DNA from: Actinobacteria bacterium UBA912
Lineage (GTDB): Bacteria > Actinomycetota > Coriobacteriia > Anaerosomatales > UBA912
Reading direction: 5' to 3'
DNA: 17,747 bases
Assembly: GCA_002293965.1 (NCBI GenBank)
Contig: DBEG01000145.1
Coordinates: forward strand, 1-17,747
Part shown: piece after piece, positions 1-8,020 of the stretch
How the letters are laid out: the number at the start of each line of letters is the position of its first letter
Position numbering within the stretch: the first letter of the stretch is position 1
Notes under the pieces: generated by a model
The model's input: only the letters and a program-made list of their open reading frames with translations
The model's database searches: none
Told to the model about the DNA's origin: nothing
Program-made: the position numbers and the translations under genes

Positions 1-1091
1 GCGGCCTTGGCCTTCGAGTCGTGTGGTGCGGCATTGGCGATGCAGGCGGCTTCGAAATGACCTTTGCCCAGGCCCACGATCTCTTCGAGGGCGGCTGCAA
101 GAGCCTCAGGATCTTCAGGTGGGACGATCCGCCCGCAGGCAGGCACCGCCAGGATCTCGGGGATGCCGCCGACTCGCGTGCCGACACACGGCGTGCCGCA
201 CGCCATCGCCTCAAGGAGCACCAGGCCGAGGCCTTCGTTGCGACTGGGTAGGGCGAGGACGTCGGCTGCCGACATCCACGAACCGAGCGCGGCCTGGTCG
301 ACAGCACCCGGGAAGGAAACGCGGTCAGCGGAGTCAGTGCGGCCGGCGCGCCCGAAGTGGGCGGCGGTGACCGCAGGGGACATGAAGTCGGACGAACCCG
401 CGCCGATGAACACCAGGCGGTCTGCGGAGTCGCGCTCCAACAAGCGAATGAACGCCTCCAGCAGCACATCGACGCCTTTGCCCTGCGTGAGGTTGCCGAC
501 GAAAAGCACGACGCGCTCGTCAGCAGGGATGCCCAGTCGCTCGCGAGCTTGCGGGTCGGGCCGGAAGACGTCGGAGTCGAAGCCCATGTTCACGACCGCC
601 GAAGGCACTGACGCCGGAAGCGTCCCGCTCTCGCGCAGGTAGCCCTCAAGCGCCGAGGAGACCGCGACCACCAGCCCGGCGCCCCCCACCGCCGCCCGCG
701 ACGCCCTCGCGATCGTGTCGCCGCGAGTCACACTGGTCGCATCGGTGCCGTGCGACACGAGCGCGTAGGGCGCGCCGGCGACGCGCGCCGCGATGCGCGC
801 TATGGCCGCGGCCGGATAGAGGTAGTGGCCCACGACAGCGTCGTAGCGGCCGCGGCCTACAGCCGCCGCCACCACAGCGCGTGCAAGAAGCGAGGAGTAC
901 TTGGCGGCGGCTGCGGCTTTGCCGGCGCGAGGATCGGTGTTGGCCACAACGGTGACTTGTGCGCCGGCAAAGCGTAGCGCGCTCACGTGGCGCGCGACGA
1001 AGCCGCCGAAGGCGGCGGCTGGCGCGGCGGGCCACAGGCCGCTGATCACGAGGAGCCGAAGCCCGTTACCGGGGGTGTGCGATGGTGTCAC
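1..1091 (-). CDS. GT4-family glycosyltransferase, 3' end cut by window edge
   Basis: This is a GT-B retaining glycosyltransferase of family GT4, expected to transfer a sugar from a nucleotide donor to a lipid-linked glycan on the cytoplasmic face of the membrane. About 363 residues are visible and no stop is reached. The N-terminal beta strand and glycine-rich acceptor loop (LRLLVISGLWP, then FGGF near residues 28-31) open the first Rossmann domain. SHGTD follows in the middle. The donor-site EX7E motif is at residues 286-294 (EGLGLVLLE), followed by AMACGTPCVG. I chose the GTG start at 1091 because it gives the complete first strand. It overlaps the 3' end of the polymerase gene by 26 bases, with a weak GAGG about 13 bases upstream. 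A GTG at 1049 would remove the overlap but also the first strand. The sugar specificity cannot be told. It is the last gene seen in the glycan cluster, which probably continues left. Confidence 0.88.
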   Translation of the reverse strand, partial: MTPSHTPGNGLRLLVISGLWPAAPAAAFGGFVARHVSALRFAGAQVTVVANTDPRAGKAAAAAKYSSLLARAVVAAAVGRGRYDAVVGHYLYPAAAIARIAARVAGAPYALVSHGTDATSVTRGDTIARASRAAVGGAGLVVAVSSALEGYLRESGTLPASVPSAVVNMGFDSDVFRPDPQARERLGIPADERVVLFVGNLTQGKGVDVLLEAFIRLLERDSADRLVFIGAGSSDFMSPAVTAAHFGRAGRTDSADRVSFPGAVDQAALGSWMSAADVLALPSRNEGLGLVLLEAMACGTPCVGTRVGGIPEILAVPACGRIVPPEDPEALAAALEEIVGLGKGHFEAACIANAAPHDSKAKA

Positions 1092-2556
1092 CAGCGGTCG
1101 TATCCCTCAATCCGAGTAGCCGTTTCACAATCACACTGTGCGGTAGTATATGTCCGCTTCCTATCGGTTTCTTAACCATTGTCCTGCCGACAAGGCTGGC
1201 CCGCCATATAACGGCAGCACCGCTCATCACACGAGAAAGTATTCCGCCAACGAGGGATGACCCCCATACCCCTTCAGGGTCGCCGACACTTCGGCTGGCT
1301 GACGAGTCAGACCTGTCCCAGAATCGAGAACCATTGCCGGCTTGCATTCCCAGCAAAACAAAAAAGAAGACCGCGGCTTGAGGATGTTGGAAAGCGCCGC
1401 TGGTCAAACCGTTGAAAGCGAACGCGATTATCCCAGCACTCAGGGATGCGTTCCACAGTCTCGCCCCACGGTCACCATCAATCCTTGCATTGTAGAAAAA
1501 GCCCATCCTGCAGGCTCTGAAAACCATCCATCCGAAGGCGATTCCGCCAATGATCCCCACTTCTGTTCCAAGCTGGAAGTAGGACTGATGCGCCCCAACG
1601 AAAAGGTACCCGACTGTATGTTCGGGATTGGTCATCACTACCTCGGTGAAGGCATCATAGAAACGTCCTGGCCCCATACCGAAGATCGGGCGCTCCGCCA
1701 TCGCATCCCCAGCAACACGCCACAACCCCAGCCGGAAACCTGAAGAACCCTCGAGACTGAACACTGAAAGAAATCGATCGAGAACCCCTGGAATCACTGA
1801 CGCTACCGCAGCTCCCCCGAATACGAAAGGCAGCAGCAATCGGAAGTCTATGAGCAACAGGGCGATTGCCAGCCCGATTAGGAGCGCAACCCAGCTTCCC
1901 CGCGTGAAGGTAAGGAGTAATGCGATGATCTGCACAATCAAGAGCGCCGAGACCGTCGTACGGAGATATCCTTTTTCGGTGAAGAAGAGTCCCAGAGAGG
2001 TCGCGATGAGCAGGATCAGGAATTCCGCAAAGAAGTTCGGGTTCACAAACGTCGAGAAAACCCTAGTCGCCACTCCCTCGTAGAGACCCCACATGCCGAT
2101 GAATTCCCTAGGGTTCATGTATTGATAGCACGCATACAGGGCTGTGGCGGAGCCTGAAAGTGTCAATATCCATAGCATCGCCCGAAGACGACCTTTGTCA
2201 ATGGCGATTGCAGCCACTGCATACACAAGGATGATGTATGCGGCATACCGAGTCCATGTTGCAAGCATTCCGGGCTCTGCCCCAGTGAACAGCGTCGAAA
2301 GCATGGCCCACCCAAGAAACAAGGATGCGGGAAGCTCGATGCCTATGTGGGGCCAATCTTGACTACGAGTCCTCGATAATAGTGGAACGCTCAGCAGGAT
2401 GCCTATCGGAACACTCAGGATAACCTTGTCCAGGGGCAATCCGCCAAATGTTGTGCGATCCGGAAAAAGCGGGACCATCACAAGAACGAACGATATACCT
2501 ATCATAGCCAGCAAGCCCGGCCATTTGGCCGCGGACAGCTGGTCTCTCAACATCAC
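1066..2556 (-). CDS. O-antigen ligase / Wzy-like polysaccharide polymerase, integral membrane
   Basis: The product is 496 residues and mostly hydrophobic, with about ten or more membrane segments and a hydrophilic tail of roughly 90 residues. It matches the O-antigen ligase/polymerase (Wzy_C) pattern: NPNFFAEFL in the middle, LTFTRGSWVALL, then the large extracytoplasmic loop with GMGPGRFYD and AHQSYFQLGTEVGIIGG near residues 315-345. Family members polymerise undecaprenyl-linked repeat units or transfer finished glycan outside the membrane. In this cluster, polymerisation of a secondary cell-wall glycan is the likely job, but ligase and polymerase cannot be separated by sequence. The start is GTG 2556 or ATG 2553; both sit in the overlap with the DUF4330 stop, behind GAGAGG, so translation is probably coupled. 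Base composition is lower in GC than the sugar-nucleotide genes, as is usual for polymerase genes. Confidence 0.85.
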   Translation of the reverse strand: MMLRDQLSAAKWPGLLAMIGISFVLVMVPLFPDRTTFGGLPLDKVILSVPIGILLSVPLLSRTRSQDWPHIGIELPASLFLGWAMLSTLFTGAEPGMLATWTRYAAYIILVYAVAAIAIDKGRLRAMLWILTLSGSATALYACYQYMNPREFIGMWGLYEGVATRVFSTFVNPNFFAEFLILLIATSLGLFFTEKGYLRTTVSALLIVQIIALLLTFTRGSWVALLIGLAIALLLIDFRLLLPFVFGGAAVASVIPGVLDRFLSVFSLEGSSGFRLGLWRVAGDAMAERPIFGMGPGRFYDAFTEVVMTNPEHTVGYLFVGAHQSYFQLGTEVGIIGGIAFGWMVFRACRMGFFYNARIDGDRGARLWNASLSAGIIAFAFNGLTSGAFQHPQAAVFFFVLLGMQAGNGSRFWDRSDSSASRSVGDPEGVWGSSLVGGILSRVMSGAAVIWRASLVGRTMVKKPIGSGHILPHSVIVKRLLGLRDTTAGDTIAHPR

Positions 2557-3050
2557 TCAACCTCTCGGAGCGAGATTATGCGCCCGTTCATCTGGAAGTA
2601 TGGTAGCTGCACCTCAATCATCTGCCCGTGACGGACACGCTCCGCCCCGATGCTCGCTCCAGCTGCTTCGATCGAACCTGGTCCCCGCACGGTCAGTTCG
2701 ACATCCTTCGTCGTTACGGCATCCATGATAGTGAGCTCATCTCCGATTAGAATCTCTCGAGGAGAATACCGGGTCTCATACGAGTACAGATCGCCCATCA
2801 GTCCTGCACCCCCAAAACGGCTGACTGGCTGCCCCTCAGCAATTGGATAAGAATCGGCTGCGGGAAGGACCCCCAAGATGACGATCTCGACCGTTCGGTC
2901 ACTAGCCACATCTGAGTCCAGTGCAGAATCTGGTCTCCCGAACAAAACTGTGACCAAAACCAAGATGAGTGTCGCAGCCAGAAGAATTGCGACCAGATCA
3001 ACCGGATTGACAACTCCGAACAAACGCTTTTTCTCATCAAGTAATTTCAA
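2553..3050 (-). CDS. DUF4330-type single-pass membrane protein
   Basis: This is a small protein of about 165 residues and unknown function. It starts KLLDEKKRLFGVVNPVDLV, which is the hallmark N-terminus of DUF4330 proteins, followed by one membrane helix (about residues 16-37) and a soluble domain rich in beta strands, presumably extracytoplasmic. I place the start at TTG 3050 because a strong GGAGGAG lies seven bases upstream. An ATG at 3089 in the same frame would add a basic stretch that looks nothing like the family and would swallow that ribosome site. The gene overlaps the next gene by GTGA, so it is probably co-translated with the polymerase. As I recall, DUF4330 genes often sit in polysaccharide loci, which suggests an accessory role in glycan assembly or export. 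That role is inference only. Confidence 0.75.
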   Translation of the reverse strand: MKLLDEKKRLFGVVNPVDLVAILLAATLILVLVTVLFGRPDSALDSDVASDRTVEIVILGVLPAADSYPIAEGQPVSRFGGAGLMGDLYSYETRYSPREILIGDELTIMDAVTTKDVELTVRGPGSIEAAGASIGAERVRHGQMIEVQLPYFQMNGRIISLREVE

Positions 3051-3057
3051 AAGACTA

Positions 3058-3064
3058 CTCCTCC
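3058..3064 (-). promoter_or_regulatory. Ribosome binding site deciding a TTG start
   Basis: GGAGGAG is read on the minus strand, seven bases before TTG at 3050. It is the strongest Shine-Dalgarno match in this region. It would be inside the coding sequence if the upstream in-frame ATG at 3089 were used, which argues for the TTG. Confidence 0.65.
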
Positions 3065-3118
3065 AGACGTTGCGCAGGCATGCTGACAACAGACAAGTGG
3101 CTGACTTCGGCGTGGTTT

Positions 3119-3146
3119 ATTGTAACAGCCATTGGGTGGCTGATAA
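3119..3146 (-). promoter_or_regulatory. Candidate promoter for the DUF4330-polymerase-GT4 genes
   Basis: On the minus strand TTATCA (3146-3141) and TACAAT (3124-3119) are separated by 16 bases, a fair match to sigma-70 -35 and -10 boxes (4/6 and 5/6). They lie in the only sizeable gap in the lower half of the window. A perfect 6-bp inverted repeat, CAGCCA/TGGCTG with a 5-base loop, fills 3126-3142 between the boxes and could be an operator or only a hairpin. Transcription would start near 3112, leaving a leader of about 60 bases before the TTG start. Confidence 0.3.
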
Positions 3147-3236
3147 ACTCCCAGCAGGTTACGTCACAGAAACAGTGTACCGTCTGCGGTTGAGCATCCG
3201 AACTGTCACGGTTACCCGAGACAACTTGTGGTCCGC

Positions 3237-5477
3237 TCACTCCAGCACCTGCTCGATCTGCCCTTGCACCCATCCGGAAAGGGCGCCTTCACCGCCAGCG
3301 ATGAACACTCGATTGATGCCGGCGGCCCTCGCATCGAGTTCCAGGCGCGTGGCTGCGGGCAACTCATAGTTGCGCACGAACAGCAAAGGGTTTCGATTGT
3401 GTCCTGTGAGCGGACCGAAGGCCAGCGCATCCACGAGGGTGTCCCCCGAGGCGACATAGACACTTCCAACGTTGAATCCTTCGCTCGTCACAAGATGTCG
3501 TGCAAGAATCGAAGCCGTCTCATAACGGTTCGCACCAGCAGCTATCCTCCTAGGCCCTGGCAATCGGCTCATCACAGCATCGGACACAACCCCTGAACCT
3601 CCGATGACGAGAGTCGAGGCTGGCGAGATCGATGTAAGCGCCTGAGCCGACGGAGCGGGCACGGATCCGACTCGCACCAGTATCACCGGTAGGTCCTGTG
3701 CGTAAGCCAATCCGGCAGCAGCGATGCCATCGGCCACACTCTCTCCGCTGACGACGATCGCTCTGTTGGCAGGGACCAGACGATCCACCTCCCTAGCCAC
3801 GTTCGCCGCGGTATAATAGCGATCTGTCCCACCGAATCGATCGACCCTGGTCACACCCGCAATGCCAGCCAGCTCGGATACCACGGATTCACCAACGACA
3901 CCGGTCCCACCGACGACTATCACCCTGGACACGCCCAGTCTTCGGATCTCTGCCGATGTAGAGGCTGGAACACTGGTCTGGGTCACCATGAGGATCGGTG
4001 CGCCACCAACAGCACCTGCCAACGAGGAGGCAGGCAACATGTCGACGGGAGCATGCCCGTTGACCACGATTGCGGCTCTGGCCACGATGTGGGGGCTGGC
4101 AGCCTGAGGGGCGAAGACCCGTCTCGATGCCTCTACCGCCGTCCCGAATCGATCGGATCCCGCAATCCGCTGAGTCCGTGGGTTCACATAGAACCAATGA
4201 TCCCCCCAGCCGAAAGCATTCCTGAATCGTTGGGTCTGCGCATTGGTGCTGAACGTACCGACAGCCGTGGGGCTCCTGAACTCCACCCGCGTAGGCCTAC
4301 CTGAAACTCCACGCGCCGTAACCCGTACGCTAACGAGTGGGGTCGGTATCTGTGAAGCGGTTGCGCCCGCGCGCATGAGTTGGTCTCTGACGTGTGCAGC
4401 CGTGAAGGTCTGACGAGTCCAAGTGTGTCTGGAAGCCCCGATCGTGACCTCGTAAGGATCTGGAACGCCCCGAAGATGCGGAAGCCTCGCCGCCCACACG
4501 TTCTCGCTGTTCTCGGTATAGCCACCCGATGTCGAATGATAGAAGGTGCGAGCTATCTGCGCGGCAGTCGTACCGCCATACGTGACGACTCGGCCAACGG
4601 TGGCATCGACCGCGCTGTTCGACCTTGTATGCTCGTGTGCTGTTGGGCTCGCCCTGTTCTCCCCGCGCGAATGTCCGCCATATACCTGGCTCTCTGTTGT
4701 GCTGTATAACTCGCCGGTCCCCGAGGTCCACGAGTAGGCTCTTGCCGCGACGGCCTGTGCCTTCAGGGCTTCCAGATGCCAACTGGCCGGCATCTCGCGG
4801 GGAACAACCCCGTACAGGTACTCTGACATGTTCACTCGGTTGATGAGCTTCAACCGGCCGCCTGAAGCCGTCAAACGCAACTCACCTCTGAAGCGTACGA
4901 ACTGGTGATCGTACTGACCTGTGCCCTCCCTGACCTGCGTCAACCGCGGAGTTCCCGAAGCGCCCCACACCGCGATCGTCCCTGTGAACGTCTGCGGTGG
5001 GCGTCCCGGACCCCTGAAGACGATGTTGGACCCCGAGGCTTCGAAGCTTGACCATCCGTCCGCGACAGTAGTGGTGACATTGCTTGCTCGAACAGCTAGT
5101 CCGGAACCAGCATTGCCCGGGCGGAGTGTCCAGACCTGCCGCGTGAACCCGGCATTGCCGTCGGCGTCATAGTTGGCGGCACCGTCCAGATTGACGTCGC
5201 GTGAAGGCTCGGGTAGAACCGTCGACACAGCAGTATTGGCGTCGGTGCCTCCGGAACCGTAATAGTGCCTGAGGATACGAACATAACCATAGCCCGCTTC
5301 GGCGAACCCTCTCGCCCCTGATTGACTCATCCCGACGCCGTGACCGAAGCCTCTGCTCATGAAGGTGAAGTTCGGTTGCGCATACGATGGGGCGGGCAGG
5401 GCACTCGCAACCAAGAGCAGCATCATGAGAGCGCACAGGGCGCTCCTCCATCGAGGTCTATGCCGTTGGGTAGTCAT
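3237..5477 (-). CDS. Exported SpoIID/LytB-domain protein with three CWB2 cell-wall-binding repeats
   Basis: The product is a secreted wall enzyme of 746 residues. A basic N-terminus and hydrophobic core with SYA near residue 33 form a signal peptide. The SpoIID/LytB region starts with RGFGHGVGMSQSGARGFA (42-59). It continues with YLYGVVPREMPASWHLEALK (220-239), where E228 lines up with the catalytic glutamate of SpoIID lytic transglycosylases, and HSTSGGYTENSENVW (314-328). After a linker come three CWB2 repeats (about 437-535, 545-640 and 643-740), each opening with an R-x-x-G-x-(D/N)-R-(F/Y) type motif. CWB2 modules bind secondary wall polymers non-covalently. Residues 94-107 hold an EF-hand/dockerin-like acidic loop. 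The ATG at 5477 has GGAG seven bases upstream, 43 bases after the LCP gene. The likely role is peptidoglycan strand cleavage or remodelling. SpoIID here does not by itself imply sporulation. Confidence 0.9.
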   Translation of the reverse strand: MTTQRHRPRWRSALCALMMLLLVASALPAPSYAQPNFTFMSRGFGHGVGMSQSGARGFAEAGYGYVRILRHYYGSGGTDANTAVSTVLPEPSRDVNLDGAANYDADGNAGFTRQVWTLRPGNAGSGLAVRASNVTTTVADGWSSFEASGSNIVFRGPGRPPQTFTGTIAVWGASGTPRLTQVREGTGQYDHQFVRFRGELRLTASGGRLKLINRVNMSEYLYGVVPREMPASWHLEALKAQAVAARAYSWTSGTGELYSTTESQVYGGHSRGENRASPTAHEHTRSNSAVDATVGRVVTYGGTTAAQIARTFYHSTSGGYTENSENVWAARLPHLRGVPDPYEVTIGASRHTWTRQTFTAAHVRDQLMRAGATASQIPTPLVSVRVTARGVSGRPTRVEFRSPTAVGTFSTNAQTQRFRNAFGWGDHWFYVNPRTQRIAGSDRFGTAVEASRRVFAPQAASPHIVARAAIVVNGHAPVDMLPASSLAGAVGGAPILMVTQTSVPASTSAEIRRLGVSRVIVVGGTGVVGESVVSELAGIAGVTRVDRFGGTDRYYTAANVAREVDRLVPANRAIVVSGESVADGIAAAGLAYAQDLPVILVRVGSVPAPSAQALTSISPASTLVIGGSGVVSDAVMSRLPGPRRIAAGANRYETASILARHLVTSEGFNVGSVYVASGDTLVDALAFGPLTGHNRNPLLFVRNYELPAATRLELDARAAGINRVFIAGGEGALSGWVQGQIEQVLE
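5157..5198 (-). other. Acidic EF-hand/dockerin-like loop inside the SpoIID protein
   Basis: Residues 94-107 read DVNLDGAANYDADG. Acidic and asparagine residues are spaced D-x-N-x-D-G and again N-x-D-x-D-G, which resembles calcium-binding loops. It lies between the N-terminal SpoIID motif and the catalytic part. Calcium binding is inferred from pattern only. Confidence 0.35.
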
Positions 5478-5520
5478 CGTATCACTCCGTTCTGACTCAC
5501 CCGGACTCCATCTGAGGCCA

Positions 5521-6960
5521 TCACTCCTGAGTCGCTCCTCGGCTTGCCGGAGTTCGACCCAGTTGCCAGTCCTTACCTACGACCACGAGCACGTCGGTGT
5601 CGAAAGCGTACATGCCGCGATAGTGCAGCACTCTGCCTTGCCCGATCGTATCCAGAACCATCTGGGCCAACGGCTCGTCCTCATCCTTGTATACCACCAA
5701 CGTCTCATCGTAGACGAACTGGTTCATGTTCCCGACATCGGCGACATTGTATCGACCAGCACGCAGACGGGCGGCTGCGTCGTTGGCGACTCCAGAGATG
5801 CCCGCACCATTGCGCACGGCGACCGATACCTGTTCTGGAGCAACTTCGGTGCCCGCGGCTTCCTCTGCGGTTTCAAGGGGCTGACCTGCCTTGACTCTCT
5901 CCAAGATTGCCGCAAACGCCTCTTCGTCCGCAACGATGTACGATCCGTTTCCAATGCGCTTCGGTGCGCCGGGCATCGTCACTGTCTGGAATGCTGAACC
6001 TTGCATGCCGCGCATCTGGTTGGCCAGACCGACGAGTTCTCCCACGGACATATCCGTCGTCACCTGTTGGGCTACCGCATTGGCCATCGAGGGGATTCGC
6101 AAGGCGTTCTGCGCTTTGAAGAACTCATTCAGGAGCGCCCGCAAAAAGACTTGCTGGTTCTCTATGCGCTGAAGGTCACCAGTAGGGAAATCGCGGGTCC
6201 TCACAAAGGTAAGCGCCTTCTCTCCATCCAGGTGCTGCTCCCCCGCCTCGATCACTGCCGCAGACCTGACGTAGCTAGCTGCCTCCAGGTCATTGACGCG
6301 ACTGGGGACAGAGACCGTGACTCCTCCGACCGCATCGACCACTTCTTTGAATCCAGCGAAGTCGATCTCGATGTAGTGGCTTATCGGTAGGCCGGTGAAA
6401 TCGCGTACAGTCTCGATGGCAAGTGAGGCCCCACCATAAGCGGTAGCGGCGTTGATCTTCTTCTTGCCATGTCCGGGTATTTCGACATAGGTATCACGCG
6501 GGATCGAGATCAGAACGGCCGACTGCTGCTTCGGGTCGATCCTGGCTACGATGATCGTGTCCGCTCGTGCGCGTTCGCCATCTTGACGACTGTCGACTCC
6601 GATCATCAATGCATAGAACGGATCGTCCCGCTCGATGGTCTTGCTTTCCTGCAACAACTCAACAGCGCGGTCATCGGTAGTCATCCGGGCCTGAAGGCGA
6701 TCGTTGATGCCGGAGATGAACAGCAATCCAGCCGCCAGTCCGACAAGCAGAACGACACCGAGGACGACGCCGGACACAACCAGCCTGCGCCGAAGTCGCA
6801 TCGCCCTGCGACGCCGCTCGCCGAAGTCCCTCTTGCCCGTCCTGCGTGATTGCTGAGCGGGGGATTCGAACGATCGTGTCTTGGGTTGAAGTCTGTCTAT
6901 TCGACCGGGGCGTCTGGACCTACGCCCCCGAGGTGGCCGACCTATATAGTCATCACTCAT
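5521..6960 (-). CDS. LytR-CpsA-Psr (LCP) glycan-peptidoglycan ligase with LytR_C domain
   Basis: LCP enzymes transfer undecaprenyl-pyrophosphate-linked glycans onto peptidoglycan outside the membrane. This 479-residue protein has a very basic cytoplasmic tail (1-59), one membrane helix (about 60-83) and an LCP domain (about 115-285). LCP marks are MIGVDSRQDGERARADTIIV (119-138, conserved Asp and Arg), SIPRDTYVEIPGHGKKKINA (152-171) and FVRTRDFPTGDLQRIENQQ (252-270), which together supply the arginines and aspartates that hold the pyrophosphate and metal. A LytR_C domain follows (about 365-470), including VAVRNGAGISGVA. The ATG at 6960 overlaps the DUF354 stop by ATGA. Its position directly after the uronic-acid sugar genes makes it the likely attachment enzyme for that polymer. 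A regulatory role, as once proposed for LytR, is less likely. Confidence 0.93.
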   Translation of the reverse strand: MSDDYIGRPPRGRRSRRPGRIDRLQPKTRSFESPAQQSRRTGKRDFGERRRRAMRLRRRLVVSGVVLGVVLLVGLAAGLLFISGINDRLQARMTTDDRAVELLQESKTIERDDPFYALMIGVDSRQDGERARADTIIVARIDPKQQSAVLISIPRDTYVEIPGHGKKKINAATAYGGASLAIETVRDFTGLPISHYIEIDFAGFKEVVDAVGGVTVSVPSRVNDLEAASYVRSAAVIEAGEQHLDGEKALTFVRTRDFPTGDLQRIENQQVFLRALLNEFFKAQNALRIPSMANAVAQQVTTDMSVGELVGLANQMRGMQGSAFQTVTMPGAPKRIGNGSYIVADEEAFAAILERVKAGQPLETAEEAAGTEVAPEQVSVAVRNGAGISGVANDAAARLRAGRYNVADVGNMNQFVYDETLVVYKDEDEPLAQMVLDTIGQGRVLHYRGMYAFDTDVLVVVGKDWQLGRTPASRGATQE

Positions 6961-8018
6961 GAACAGCTCTTTCCAGGTCTCGATGTCTTCTTTGCGACAG
7001 CTACGATCCTGTCCACAAGTTCTCCGACATCACGAGAAACACGAGAACCCGCTCGTTGCTTCTTCACTAACTCTATCTCACTTGCTTTGGATGGAAGGCT
7101 CATTCTGCCCTGGGCGATCAAATCCTTGTCGACCGCTCCCATGACTCCACTGAATACAGTATATGCGGGGGTGCCAAGTGCAACGGCTTCCCGGTTCAGT
7201 GTTCCTCCGCCGGAGACGACGAGGTCGGAGTAGTACACCAAGCTCTGCGCATCGACGACCTTGCTTGGAATGATGAGGTTGTCGGCACCGATAGCCGCGA
7301 CGCCATCCCGCTGCTCCGGGGTGCGAAGCAGCACTACGCCTTGCACATCCTCACGACCGGCCACGATGTGCAAGAACTCGTCGAACAGCATGTTCTCCAT
7401 ACGATGATATGCGGCCAGCGATGGGGGCGTACGAAGGACCACGATGATCTTGTCGGTATCCAATCCCAGCTCTTCTACAACCGTTGGATCCGGCTCGAAG
7501 TCAGCCAGGTAGTACTCCTCTTTGAGTCCCGGGTACCGGTCCACCTGCTCTGGCCGTCCGCCGTACTGGAGCAGCGCATCGGCGGGTATGGCATCCGGTA
7601 TCAGGGATTTGGTCGAAAATCTGACATTGATCGAGTGCGAGAGCTTCGCGAACTCATAATCGAACATCGTGACGTGCGGAATGCCGAGGAGTCGGGCGGC
7701 AACGGGTAGATCGTTGCTAGCATGCGACAGCGCCAAGTCGAATCCTCGCCCTGCGCCGAAGGAAAGCATCTGTGCCGAACGGGCCGCCATACCCCAGGCT
7801 TTAGCGGCCATCCGCTTGCCTCGGTGTCTGCCAATGACCGTATGCTCGATTCCGAATCGCTCGAGTAGCGGGATGGTCTGAGCGAATTCGCGTGCTGTGA
7901 CCGACACGTCCCATCCACGCCTCTGGAACTCATCGATGATAGGGCGCAACACGAGGACGTGTGGAGAGTTGGTCATGTCGATCCACAAACGCGGACCGCC
8001 GGAGGGGCTTGCAGACAC
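6957..8018 (-). CDS. DUF354 family GT-B-like protein
   Basis: This 353-residue protein belongs to the DUF354 family, which has the two-Rossmann GT-B fold also found in UDP-GlcNAc 2-epimerases and some glycosyltransferases. Visible marks are LWIDMTNSPHVLVLRPII at the N-terminus, HASNDLPVAARLLGIPHVTM and MFDYEFAK in the first domain, and VVSGGGTLNREAVALGTPAY in the second, where GGGT and the following glutamate sit at the usual nucleotide-sugar site. There is no signal peptide or membrane segment. The GTG start at 8018 has GGAGG about seven bases upstream and lies two bases after the epimerase stop. The 3' end overlaps the LCP gene by ATGA. Given its place between the last sugar-nucleotide enzyme and the LCP ligase, a glycosyltransferase role in building the polymer is a reasonable guess, but no reaction is established for the family that I can apply here. 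Confidence 0.82.
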   Translation of the reverse strand: MSASPSGGPRLWIDMTNSPHVLVLRPIIDEFQRRGWDVSVTAREFAQTIPLLERFGIEHTVIGRHRGKRMAAKAWGMAARSAQMLSFGAGRGFDLALSHASNDLPVAARLLGIPHVTMFDYEFAKLSHSINVRFSTKSLIPDAIPADALLQYGGRPEQVDRYPGLKEEYYLADFEPDPTVVEELGLDTDKIIVVLRTPPSLAAYHRMENMLFDEFLHIVAGREDVQGVVLLRTPEQRDGVAAIGADNLIIPSKVVDAQSLVYYSDLVVSGGGTLNREAVALGTPAYTVFSGVMGAVDKDLIAQGRMSLPSKASEIELVKKQRAGSRVSRDVGELVDRIVAVAKKTSRPGKSCS

Positions 8019-8020
8019 TA

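Larger units (their letters stand above)
3051..3236. other. Intergenic gap between SpoIID-CWB2 and DUF4330 genes
   Basis: This 186-base stretch has no convincing gene on either strand. It holds the candidate promoter with its inverted repeat and the GGAGGAG ribosome site. I see no hairpin followed by a T run, so there is no clear intrinsic terminator for the upstream gene. The stretch is AT-richer than the flanking coding DNA. Confidence 0.6.

Noticed and set aside
64..642. Plus-strand open frame of 192 residues near the left edge
   Set aside because: It is antisense to the GT4 gene, whose EX7E motif is clear on the minus strand. The composition is low-complexity Ser/Arg/Thr.
646..1035. Minus-strand open frame of 129 residues
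   Set aside because: It is in a different frame within the GT4 gene, arginine-rich and without family resemblance.
3126..3142. Inverted repeat as a transcription terminator for the SpoIID-CWB2 gene
   Set aside because: The stem is only six pairs and is not followed by a T run on either strand.
2878..3369. Plus-strand open frame of 163 residues across the DUF4330-SpoIID gap
   Set aside because: It is antisense to two real genes, has no motif, and has no convincing ribosome site.
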